Part shown: one piece after another, positions 1 to 6,417 of the stretch | Layout: each line of letters begins with the position of its first letter | Numbering within the stretch: position 1 is the first letter of the stretch | Notes under the pieces: model-generated | Seen by the model: the letters and a program-made list of their open reading frames with translations, nothing else | The model's database searches: none | What the model was told of the DNA's origin: nothing | Position numbers and translations under genes: made by a program | Assembly: GCA_016281675.1 (NCBI GenBank) | Contig: JAEEJD010000112.1 | Span: forward strand, 1 to 16,223 | DNA length: 16,223 nt | Direction of reading: 5' to 3' | DNA from: Lachnospiraceae bacterium | Lineage (GTDB): Bacteria > Bacillota_A > Clostridia > Lachnospirales > Lachnospiraceae

Positions 1-636
1 CTGCGTCCCGTCGAAACTTACCTTATCCTCGTCGGTATATACCGCCATGATCCTCGAAATGGATTCGGCCTCGCGGTTGCTGTTTCCGGCTTCCTCCATC
101 GCGGTCATTATATCAAACAGTGCCGTGTTCTCAAGCAGATCGTCGTGGTCAAGAAGCGCCACGTAATCACCGGTGGCATGCGCAAGGGCCCTGTTTGTGT
201 TTCCGGATATCCCTTCATTGGCACTCAGTCTGACATACTTGACCTTGTCGAATATCGTGCCGAACGAATCCCTGCATATCAGGTTGTATTCCTCAAGAAA
301 CGCCCTGACTATGCTCCTCCTCGAATCGTCGGGGCTCGCGTCGGCAAGGATCAGTTCCCAGTTGCCGTATGTCTGCTCTCCGACACTGTCGAGCATCTCA
401 CGAAAAAGCTCAGGATCCGTCTCATATACCGGAACAAGTATCGAGAACTTAAAAGGCTCGGAAAACTCATGGCTTCTCTGATAAGCAATTTCCTCGTCCG
501 ATATCCTCTCCGGCGCATAGTATTGCTCCTCTTTGTCCCGCGCCATGCGTTCCATCGCCTTCGAAACGGTGGCTTTAATGCCGTTTCGCTTAAGGAATCT
601 TACTCCCCTTTTGAAATAATGTCTGTCTGACCCCAT
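1..636 (-). CDS. GT2 glycosyltransferase, N-terminal 212 codons (3' part outside window)
   Basis: The minus-strand frame is open from ATG at 636 to base 1, giving 212 residues beginning MGSDRHYFKRG. The start has AAGGGG four bases upstream. A basic leader (1-60) contains a Met/Arg/Glu-rich helix. The GT2 domain opens with FSILVPVYETDPE (63-75), then EQTYGNWELILADAS, the GISGNTNRALAHATGDY stretch, and the metal-binding LLDHDDLLENTALF. The last visible part, VYTDEDKV, matches the region just after the DHDD motif in this class. It is closest in the window to the first catalytic domain of the two-domain GT2 at 11381, sharing even a 22-base identical DNA stretch. The catalytic-base region lies outside, so one or two GT domains cannot be decided. 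Presumably it adds another sugar to the same glycan. Confidence 0.85.
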   Translation of the reverse strand, partial: MGSDRHYFKRGVRFLKRNGIKATVSKAMERMARDKEEQYYAPERISDEEIAYQRSHEFSEPFKFSILVPVYETDPELFREMLDSVGEQTYGNWELILADASPDDSRRSIVRAFLEEYNLICRDSFGTIFDKVKYVRLSANEGISGNTNRALAHATGDYVALLDHDDLLENTALFDIMTAMEEAGNSNREAESISRIMAVYTDEDKVSFDGTQ

Positions 637-644
637 CTGACCCC
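626..644. repeat. Short tandem repeat spanning the ribosome site and start of the last GT2 gene
   Basis: The 9-base unit TCTGACCCC occurs at 626-634 and 636-644, period 10. On the minus strand the upstream copy supplies the AGGGG ribosome site and the second copy begins at the ATG's third base. Slippage would add or remove 10 bases and shift the frame or the ribosome site. It may be chance. Confidence 0.5.
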
Positions 645-645
645 T

Positions 646-1374
646 TTATATTTCCTCTTTTGCAAAAACTTCCAGTTCTTCGGGCGTTCCGAGCACATGT
701 ACGCATTTTGCGTCCACAAGGCATATCCTGACCGGAAGACCCTTCGATATCATGTAATTATAAAGAGGGGCAACGTATTTCTCCCCTTTTTCCATGTTCG
801 CATCATCCGTGTAATACTCCCGGTACATCCTCTCGTAAAGAGAGCACGACGAGAAATAATACGCTCCGAGCGTACAGTTGTCGGAAATCCGCTCTTTCTC
901 GCGGACGAGCGTGGCATCCCCGGCTTCGTTTACCGCAACAAAGCTCCAGTGATCGCCCGGTGCGTTAAAGCACGGAATGAACCCGTCCCCGCTTATATCT
1001 TCGCTCTTCATACATCCCGCTTCGACATATGTATCGATATTGTATATCAGAAGAGCGTCATCAGCCTTCCAGTACGGCGCCGCAAGCATCGCCGTCGTTG
1101 CCTGTCCGTCCGTGGGCGCATCGAGTTCGATGACGTTGGCTCTTTTTGAGTCACCCGTTATCTCCTCCCACTGTCCGAGGATAAAATCACGTGCCTCATC
1201 CTCGCGCCTTACGAGAAAAAAGTAATCGTTATCGGGGCTGTAGTAGCCCTTAAGGCTCTCCATCGACCACGCAAACAGTGATTTGTTGTGGACCGTGATC
1301 TCGTATTTGGGAACCTTGTATCCGGCCTTTTTGAATCTCGACCCGAGACCCGCCATCGTTATAACTACCTGCAT
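646..1374 (-). CDS. Sugar-1-phosphate nucleotidylyltransferase (NTP_transferase family)
   Basis: 242 residues, a single alpha/beta nucleotidyltransferase domain. The N-terminal loop MAGLGSRF (7-14) followed by VPKYE with K23 is the pyrophosphorylase signature. TDGQATTAMLA (88-98) contacts the base, and YNIDTYV carries the candidate metal ligand D114. The C-terminal LGTPEEL (228-234) is also typical. Lacking extra C-terminal domains, it resembles the short capsule-locus cytidylyl/uridylyl-type transferases rather than GlmU or RmlA. It would join an NMP to the phosphorylated product of the upstream kinase/HAD pair. The base used (CTP or UTP) cannot be told by eye. The ATG has AAGGAG six bases upstream, and the gene overlaps the HAD gene by 10 bases; 9 bases separate it from the next GT2. 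Confidence 0.82.
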   Translation of the reverse strand: MQVVITMAGLGSRFKKAGYKVPKYEITVHNKSLFAWSMESLKGYYSPDNDYFFLVRREDEARDFILGQWEEITGDSKRANVIELDAPTDGQATTAMLAAPYWKADDALLIYNIDTYVEAGCMKSEDISGDGFIPCFNAPGDHWSFVAVNEAGDATLVREKERISDNCTLGAYYFSSCSLYERMYREYYTDDANMEKGEKYVAPLYNYMISKGLPVRICLVDAKCVHVLGTPEELEVFAKEEI

Positions 1375-1757
1375 CGGTCTCTCCTTACTATCTCGTCGAG
1401 CTGCTCAACACTCTTTTCAAGAAACTCCGAAGGCCTGACGGTACGATCGTCAACGTAGAATCCGTGATGTCCCGGCCAGGGCTTTCCGTATACGATCTCG
1501 TCGTAGGGAATATCCCACTTGTCGAGCCACTCAAGCAGTATCTTTGCCGTTTTGGCATTGATGAGACCTATATTGCAGTTAAACGAGTTCATGTTGCGGC
1601 TTGTCAGCAGTACGATCTTAGCTCCGCCGCTCTTATACTCGCGGATCTTGTCGACCATTTCCTTGTAGGGGACAAGATCCTCATATCTTTCGTTTTCCTT
1701 TTTTATCGGACAGAGCGTTCCGTCCACATCAAACACAAATGTCAGATCTTCGTACAT
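1365..1757 (-). CDS. HAD-family phosphatase, EcbF/BcbF capsule-biosynthesis type
   Basis: 130 residues, a minimal HAD hydrolase without a large cap. The four HAD motifs are visible: FDVDGT with nucleophile D10 and acid D12, LLTSRN with T52/S53, K92 in YGKPW, and YVDDR with D103/D104. The small size and the GKPW-P-G-HHGFYVDD segment resemble the capsule biosynthesis phosphatases named EcbF/BcbF (TIGR01689). It probably hydrolyses a sugar or polyol phosphate in the same short pathway as its neighbours: the APH-fold kinase one base upstream and the nucleotidyltransferase that it overlaps by 10 bases. Such small HADs also act as sugar-bisphosphate phosphatases in heptose pathways, which is an alternative. 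The start follows GGAG; the stop is TAG, the only one in the window. Confidence 0.85.
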   Translation of the reverse strand: MYEDLTFVFDVDGTLCPIKKENERYEDLVPYKEMVDKIREYKSGGAKIVLLTSRNMNSFNCNIGLINAKTAKILLEWLDKWDIPYDEIVYGKPWPGHHGFYVDDRTVRPSEFLEKSVEQLDEIVRRDRCR

Positions 1758-1758
1758 A

Positions 1759-3156
1759 TCATTTCTCCAGACTGTCCAGTATGGCTATGGCATTCAATAT
1801 GAATCCGAGGACTTTCTTCGGCCTGTCCATATGAAGTGGCAGCATAGACAGGAACAGTGATGCCTCATAGAGTCTTATGAGCCTGACATCTATTCCCGCG
1901 GCCGACAGGCTGTCCCTGAAAAGTTCCATGAACAGGCGGTTATCGGCGTCAACCTTCACTCCGGCCTTCATATTCTCATCTATCGTTATCTCATACAGAT
2001 CGCTGTTGAAAAAATCATAATGTCCGCATATCGAATGAGAAAGCTTGGCGTAATCGTAGAAAGGATCCATGTACAGATCCTCTTCCTTCAGGGCACCCTT
2101 CGGATCTATCAGTATCACGAACGAATCGGAATTCGAATACAGTATGTTGGAAAAGCACAGATCACCATGGCTGACTACCCTTACGGGTTCGAAGACGGTG
2201 CTGCTCTGCATCCGGTCGTACATATTGACGTATCTTGTCACTATCGCGTCTATATCGGGGTAACCGGTCACGGATGCTATAACGGCCGAAAGTGCCTCAT
2301 AGCCTTCCGTCTCCTTCAGCTGCCTTATCCGGTCATATAACTTTGACACATACTGTCTCTTTGCCTGTGCCTCATACTCCATCTTAGGGATGCTCTCGCT
2401 CTTTCTGTGAGCGAGAAAATAAAACAGGTGCCGCAGTATATCCCGAAATTCATCATAAGATATGGATGAATGTACATATCTGATCGCCAGGTCGGTCATG
2501 TGGTACCGCTGCATCGCATAACTTGCCGAAGTCTCATCCTCTTTGAAGTCAAACGGACGGGCGAACCACTGCTTCATATCGTCGGGCAGAAGGCCGTAGA
2601 AAGTGTACTCCGCCCTGATCTTGTCCTTCTTCGACGAAGACTTTACTACCGTGTACTCATCTCCCGCCAGACTGTTGAAGAATCTCGCATCGAATCCGCC
2701 GGTGATGAACGACCTGAAGTTTGCAATATCAGACAGATCCGTGAATGCATCGCTTACGATCTCTGTATATCCGTCAAGATCGGCCATTGAAGCGGATCCG
2801 TAGGCATTTGCATCGCTAAATATAACGCATGCTATTCTATTTGCACGTGTTATTTTATAATTCTCGTGAGCGTACCCTGCTTTGTATACAATCGTCTCGA
2901 CATCCTTGATACTAGCGACTCCGAAGTCCGAGAAGTATAAGATAACAGCTGTATTGTTTAATCCGGCTATCTCTTTGTCTCCGGCATCATAGAATCCGGA
3001 TACTCCGGGTATACCCAGAAATATGTCCCTTGTCCTGTCCCTGAGCGTGCGTCTCTTATATATCGTATGTCCGAAGCTCTTATTACCGGTTATTCCCGCT
3101 ATGTCTTTGCCGGGTCTTCTTGAGTCGTCATAGACTACGGCTACGTTTCTTACCAT
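1759..3156 (-). CDS. APH/choline-kinase-fold phosphotransferase with unrecognised N-terminal domain
   Basis: 465 residues. Residues about 148-460 form an aminoglycoside-phosphotransferase-type kinase: FITGGFDARFF (150-160), candidate ATP-binding K172 in VVKSS, EYTFYGLLP (183-191), Brenner motif HGDLCFSN (H330, D332, N337) and metal-binding D351 in LIDPKG. Members phosphorylate small hydroxylated substrates such as choline, sugars or amino sugars. Residues 1-145 are an extra alpha/beta-looking domain (VAVVYDD at 5-11, AVILYFSDFGV at 70-80, IACVIFSD at 108-115) that I do not recognise. Downstream come a HAD phosphatase (one base away) and a nucleotidyltransferase, so a phospho-intermediate destined for nucleotide activation is a reasonable substrate. 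The stop TGA is followed by the HAD start with GGAG just before, indicating coupling. Substrate is unknown. Confidence 0.75.
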   Translation of the reverse strand: MVRNVAVVYDDSRRPGKDIAGITGNKSFGHTIYKRRTLRDRTRDIFLGIPGVSGFYDAGDKEIAGLNNTAVILYFSDFGVASIKDVETIVYKAGYAHENYKITRANRIACVIFSDANAYGSASMADLDGYTEIVSDAFTDLSDIANFRSFITGGFDARFFNSLAGDEYTVVKSSSKKDKIRAEYTFYGLLPDDMKQWFARPFDFKEDETSASYAMQRYHMTDLAIRYVHSSISYDEFRDILRHLFYFLAHRKSESIPKMEYEAQAKRQYVSKLYDRIRQLKETEGYEALSAVIASVTGYPDIDAIVTRYVNMYDRMQSSTVFEPVRVVSHGDLCFSNILYSNSDSFVILIDPKGALKEEDLYMDPFYDYAKLSHSICGHYDFFNSDLYEITIDENMKAGVKVDADNRLFMELFRDSLSAAGIDVRLIRLYEASLFLSMLPLHMDRPKKVLGFILNAIAILDSLEK

Positions 3157-3929
3157 TTGATGTAATCCTTTAAATGCTTTGTCTTATATGCGATAACGAT
3201 AAACCTCACGGTAAATATCACGGTCAGTACCGCAATGACCGCCGCCGATGTGTTCGTGTACCACATCTTAATATCATAATTCTTTCCCGAAACTATCGAT
3301 TCGATATATGCCCCGAAATCGGCGACCGCAAATGTCCCGTCACATATCTTCGTAAATCCGGCCAGGACCGTCATCTCAAGTATCCATGCCGCCAGCGAGA
3401 ACAGAAACAGTATGCCGTAACGCCCCGCAACAAGATCCCTGACATACGTGTACCATCCGTTCACGTGTTCGAGTGCCGAGAGCGCCATCATGGATCTCTT
3501 CGAGTCTCTTGACGTGATTATGTACCTGTTCAGGAACGTATATGATGCGGGAAACACCATGTATGTAATGACTATGACCGCGACAAATGCCACCAGCAGT
3601 ATCGTCGGGACCGCCACCCTGCCCGTATACAGTATCTGATACGGCAAAAGGATCAGGCACAGCGCGAGCGTATCAAAGAACCTGTCTATCAGCACCGAGA
3701 AAAAACCCGTTTTGAAGCCGCGGGATATTCTCGAGAACACGATAATCCTGTATATCTCACCGAGCTTGTACGGTATCAGCAGATTGACAAGAGTCGTCCT
3801 CAGATAAGCCGGAACAAACCTGTCAAATGACACCTTTTGGTCCATAACGATCAGGTACAGTCTCATCATCTTTATAAGATGCACGCATATGAAGATGACG
3901 AGAATTACCGCACCGATCAGTATCTTCAT
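3150..3929 (-). CDS. LPG-synthase-TM / UPF0104-type membrane protein (flippase-like)
   Basis: 259 residues with about six hydrophobic segments (1-19, 76-100, 106-127, 172-190, 226-246 and a weaker one). PYKLGEIYRIIVFSR (53-67) followed by VLIDRFFDTLAL (79-90) is the conserved signature of the lysylphosphatidylglycerol-synthase transmembrane/UPF0104 family, where most members read P-x-R-x-GE-x-x-R and ERxxD. MprF uses this domain to flip aminoacylated lipids; free-standing versions occur in polysaccharide and glycolipid loci. No synthase domain is attached. It is shorter than the usual 300-340 residues, the N-terminal part being reduced to one helix. The ATGA overlap with the DPM1-like gene suggests that it moves or organises that enzyme's lipid-linked product, possibly in parallel with GtrA. 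The 3' end overlaps the next gene by 7 bases. Confidence 0.75.
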   Translation of the reverse strand: MKILIGAVILVIFICVHLIKMMRLYLIVMDQKVSFDRFVPAYLRTTLVNLLIPYKLGEIYRIIVFSRISRGFKTGFFSVLIDRFFDTLALCLILLPYQILYTGRVAVPTILLVAFVAVIVITYMVFPASYTFLNRYIITSRDSKRSMMALSALEHVNGWYTYVRDLVAGRYGILFLFSLAAWILEMTVLAGFTKICDGTFAVADFGAYIESIVSGKNYDIKMWYTNTSAAVIAVLTVIFTVRFIVIAYKTKHLKDYIKW

Positions 3930-4708
3930 ACGGGATCCGCCTCGTATTTTTCCACGATCTTATCCCTGTATTCGGAAGTTATGACTGCCGGGTCCTTCCT
4001 GTACTCATTGAGCATGGACAGGACTTTAACGGCCTGGTTTGCCATCTTGACGTTGGAAACCTGATCGTCCTCTCTCCAGCTGATCGGATAGAACTTTATA
4101 TCGTGTCCGTAGAACTCCGATGCCATTATCATGAGATAATTGAACATAAGATCATCTCTGAACTTCTCGTAGAAGCGTGATCTGAGCATTTCCACACTGT
4201 ATATGTTAAGCCCCGATCCGAGATCGTATATCCTTCTTCCGAGCACAAAAGCAAACAGGAAATTGTATACAATATTCCCGATCGTACGGATCGTAGAATA
4301 TCCGGTCAGTTTTGAACCCGTCATGAACCGGGCGCCGAGTATGCAGTCATGTTTCCTGTAATATCTCTTTCCGAGTACCGGAATGAAATCGGATACGCTT
4401 CCCTGATCGTCCCCGTGAAGCACCATCACATAGTCATATCCGTGTTCTATAGCGTAATCGAATGCAACCTTGTGTGATCCGCCGAGACCGTAGTTCTCAC
4501 GGTTACGAAGGAGCGTGATCGGCATGCTCGCATGCGAGCGCATGTAATCAATAACCGCTTCTTCCGTTTTGTCGGTACTTCGGTTGTTTACAACAATGAT
4601 CTTGCTGATAAAGGCCATTTCGGCGGGCCCGAGCTGATCGAGCACGCGGACTATCTGTTTCTCGCAGTTATATGCGGGGATGAACAACAGTATCTTATCG
4701 TTTTGCAT
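3926..4708 (-). CDS. DPM1-like GT2: polyprenyl-phosphate glycosyltransferase
   Basis: 260 residues, soluble or peripheral: a GT-A family 2 domain without a C-terminal membrane tail. Visible motifs are LLFIPAYNCEK (7-17), VVNNRSTDKT (39-48), NYGLGGSHKVAFDYA (72-86), HGDDQG (98-103) in place of the usual DADxQ, ILGARFM (123-129), the GYSTIRTIGN stretch (136-145) and DLGSGLNIYS (162-171). The last three are typical of dolichol- or undecaprenyl-phosphate hexose synthases. Such enzymes transfer a hexose from a nucleotide sugar to the lipid phosphate on the cytoplasmic side. GtrA and GT87-like proteins in the same operon would flip and use the product. The stop overlaps the next start as ATGA, so the UPF0104-type membrane protein is translationally coupled to it. 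Hexose identity is not readable. Confidence 0.85.
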   Translation of the reverse strand: MQNDKILLFIPAYNCEKQIVRVLDQLGPAEMAFISKIIVVNNRSTDKTEEAVIDYMRSHASMPITLLRNRENYGLGGSHKVAFDYAIEHGYDYVMVLHGDDQGSVSDFIPVLGKRYYRKHDCILGARFMTGSKLTGYSTIRTIGNIVYNFLFAFVLGRRIYDLGSGLNIYSVEMLRSRFYEKFRDDLMFNYLMIMASEFYGHDIKFYPISWREDDQVSNVKMANQAVKVLSMLNEYRKDPAVITSEYRDKIVEKYEADPV

Positions 4709-4714
4709 GACAGG

Positions 4715-4722
4715 CCTCCTTT
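4715..4722 (-). promoter_or_regulatory. Strong ribosome binding site of the DPM1-like GT2 gene
   Basis: AAAGGAGG lies six bases before the ATG at 4708. It fixes this start, and is much stronger than the sites of the genes that follow, which rely on overlap with the gene before. Confidence 0.8.
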
Positions 4723-4740
4723 ACTGTTCGGGATAATAGG

Positions 4741-5898
4741 TCAATAGGCTTCGTTTATATCAAGATCCGTCAGATGGATGTTTTCCTCGAGCTTCTGTGA
4801 ATCGGGATCCACTCCGTCGGGAATGATATTCTTCTCCTCGCGATAATCGTATACGATCATCTCTTCCTTATGTTCGGTATAATATGCCACTGCTCTTGCG
4901 GCATCAATGCCGACCATGTTGAGGACATGCTGGTTGTAATGATACTGATCCTTCATATACTCGGTGCTGACCCTTGTGAGTATTGTAGTCGCAACGGCAT
5001 AATATCCGCTTTCCGCACATATCCTCTTCTGCATGTTGATGATATTGAGGAATATATCCTTGTAATCTATCGTTCTGCCGGGCATGATCATGAATACTTT
5101 CTGAAGGCCTCCGATGAACAAGGGGCGCATAATATCATCAAGCGCCGTCCTGTATACTTCGGGGTCCGTTCCTTCGATCGCATCGGACTCCCCGTGAAGC
5201 CACAGAGCGTACAGATGTCCTATCGTATACCCGTTGTTCTTAAGCCACGTAACCGACGTGTCAAATCTGTTCTTAACATCATCTATGACGCCCTGGGTTT
5301 TCCATGTTGTCATATCCGTGGCGCCCATCGATATCGATACGGCGATGACCTTTCTTCCGGTCCTCTTGTGGTATTCGTTCACGAACGATGATACGAGGGA
5401 CCCTTTCTTGGCTCCGGGATACTCATGAAGACCCGTCGGGCAGTTCTCGTTTATACCGAACGGCTCGGTTATCGGATAGAGCTTTGTCGGATCGGACACA
5501 GCCCTAAACTCCATCCCGGCATCCTCCGATACGTGAGGTGCCGCGGATGCGTCTCCTCCCGCTCCGGACATGTTTGACTGGCCCATGAAGAATATCAGAT
5601 CTATATCCTTGTTCTCAGGTGCGGGCGGCTCTTCCTCCTCGCCTTCATCCTCTTCGGAAGACTCGGGACGCTTTGTCTCCCCCGAGAACGTACCGCCGAG
5701 ACCGTCGGCGTTATCATCGGCAACGGCATCCCCGGATGTTTTACCGGATTTATCCTCTTCCGTCTGTGTTTTTTCCTTCTCGCCCGTGCTTTTTTCAATC
5801 GGCGTCGTATTAATACCGCATGAGCCCAGGAACAGTGCCGCGATCAGAACCGACAGCAGCACCGGCATCCTTGATAACGTTTTTTTCAAATAACTCAT
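4741..5898 (-). CDS. Secreted lipoprotein with SGNH / sialate-O-acetylesterase-like (SASA/CE6-type) domain
   Basis: 385 residues. A lipoprotein signal (K5-K6, hydrophobic 12-25, lipobox LGSC) predicts lipidation at C27 and anchoring on the outer face. A Glu/Asp/Ser/Lys-rich spacer (about 30-97) then leads to a hydrolase domain: GQSNMSG with nucleophile S108 (106-112), the WLHGESDA block (233-240) where family members have W-x-x-GExD, and DQYHYN with D317 and H320 as candidate catalytic Asp and His. This pattern is the SASA/carbohydrate-esterase-6-like branch of SGNH hydrolases, which remove O-acetyl groups from sugars such as xylose or sialic acid. Inside a polysaccharide operon it more likely edits acyl groups on the exported glycan than digests food polymers; it could also act as a transacylase. 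It lies 42 bases after the GtrA gene, the longest gap in the window. Confidence 0.85.
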   Translation of the reverse strand: MSYLKKTLSRMPVLLSVLIAALFLGSCGINTTPIEKSTGEKEKTQTEEDKSGKTSGDAVADDNADGLGGTFSGETKRPESSEEDEGEEEEPPAPENKDIDLIFFMGQSNMSGAGGDASAAPHVSEDAGMEFRAVSDPTKLYPITEPFGINENCPTGLHEYPGAKKGSLVSSFVNEYHKRTGRKVIAVSISMGATDMTTWKTQGVIDDVKNRFDTSVTWLKNNGYTIGHLYALWLHGESDAIEGTDPEVYRTALDDIMRPLFIGGLQKVFMIMPGRTIDYKDIFLNIINMQKRICAESGYYAVATTILTRVSTEYMKDQYHYNQHVLNMVGIDAARAVAYYTEHKEEMIVYDYREEKNIIPDGVDPDSQKLEENIHLTDLDINEAY

Positions 5899-5925
5899 AA
5901 ATTGATCCCTTATTATCCTTTTCCT

Positions 5926-5954
5926 CTTATCTTTTGCCTGTCACTTCTTCTCAA
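5926..5954 (-). promoter_or_regulatory. Candidate internal sigma-70/sigma-A type promoter
   Basis: On the minus strand TTGAGA (5954-5949) and GATAAG (5931-5926) are separated by exactly 17 bases and sit at the end of the GtrA gene, 27 bases or more before the lipoprotein start. The -35 box matches TTGACA at five of six positions, the -10 box TATAAT at four of six. The downstream 42-base gap is purine-rich and is the largest in the window. This could give the esterase and downstream genes extra transcription. A chance match is quite possible. Confidence 0.25.
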
Positions 5955-6417
5955 GCGTCATCTTACGCGAGATGAAGTTATATACCATGACCACACCGGT
6001 GGCAAACATCTTAACGGCGGCAGTCACGTATGACGGATATTCCTCCGTAATTGCGGGAAGCATGTTTTCCGCCATCAAAACGCCGAAATACATGATCGCC
6101 GAATTGATTCCCATACCTATGAGCGACAGAAGGAGAAAGATCGTAAACTCTTTACCCCGGTTCATGTCATCCCTGCGTTCGAACACGAACTTCATGCTCA
6201 TGAAGTAATTGTATACGAGCGAGATACAGAAACCGAAAACGCTTCCGACGGTGGCGGCTGTTGCCACATTCATGCCGAAGACTCTGCAGATCTTCGATAC
6301 TATGAGCGTTATGATAAAATCTATTATGAATGAAGTACCCCCGACCAGACCGAACTTAATTATCTGCGCCAGGAGCTTCTTTCTCCTGTCCTCTTTTGAC
6401 AGTTCCTCTTTATCCAT
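5941..6417 (-). CDS. GtrA-family small membrane protein
   Basis: 158 residues with four hydrophobic segments (about 20-41, 52-74, 92-114 and 130-150), the standard GtrA layout. The opening IIKFGLVGGTSFIIDF (19-34) and the YNYFMSMKFVF turn after helix 2 (69-79) are characteristic of the family. GtrA-type proteins are thought to move polyprenyl-phosphate-linked glucose or arabinose across the membrane, or to help the synthase that makes it. Here the likely synthase is the DPM1-like GT2 two genes on, and the likely acceptor enzyme is the GT87-like protein whose gene it overlaps by 8 bases (ATG inside the upstream GATAATGGATAA end). Highly basic ends (KKLL, ISRKMTLEKK) are consistent with cytoplasmic termini. 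The family is clear; the substrate is inferred. Confidence 0.88.
   Translation of the reverse strand: MDKEELSKEDRRKKLLAQIIKFGLVGGTSFIIDFIITLIVSKICRVFGMNVATAATVGSVFGFCISLVYNYFMSMKFVFERRDDMNRGKEFTIFLLLSLIGMGINSAIMYFGVLMAENMLPAITEEYPSYVTAAVKMFATGVVMVYNFISRKMTLEKK

Noticed and set aside
1759..3156. Naming the APH-fold protein LicA-type choline kinase
   Set aside because: The fold motifs agree, but the extra N-terminal domain and the absence of choline-transport or choline-transfer genes give no support for choline.
4526..4539. Perfect 14-base palindrome GCTCGCATGCGAGC
   Set aside because: It lies inside the DPM1-like GT2 coding region (Arg-Ser-His-Ala-Ser) with no loop or T-run, so it is not a terminator and is probably a chance product of codon choice.
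4733..4763. Promoter-like TTGATA and TATTAT on the minus strand before the DPM1-like gene
   Set aside because: The -10 box is good but the spacer is 19 bases, too long for a confident call.
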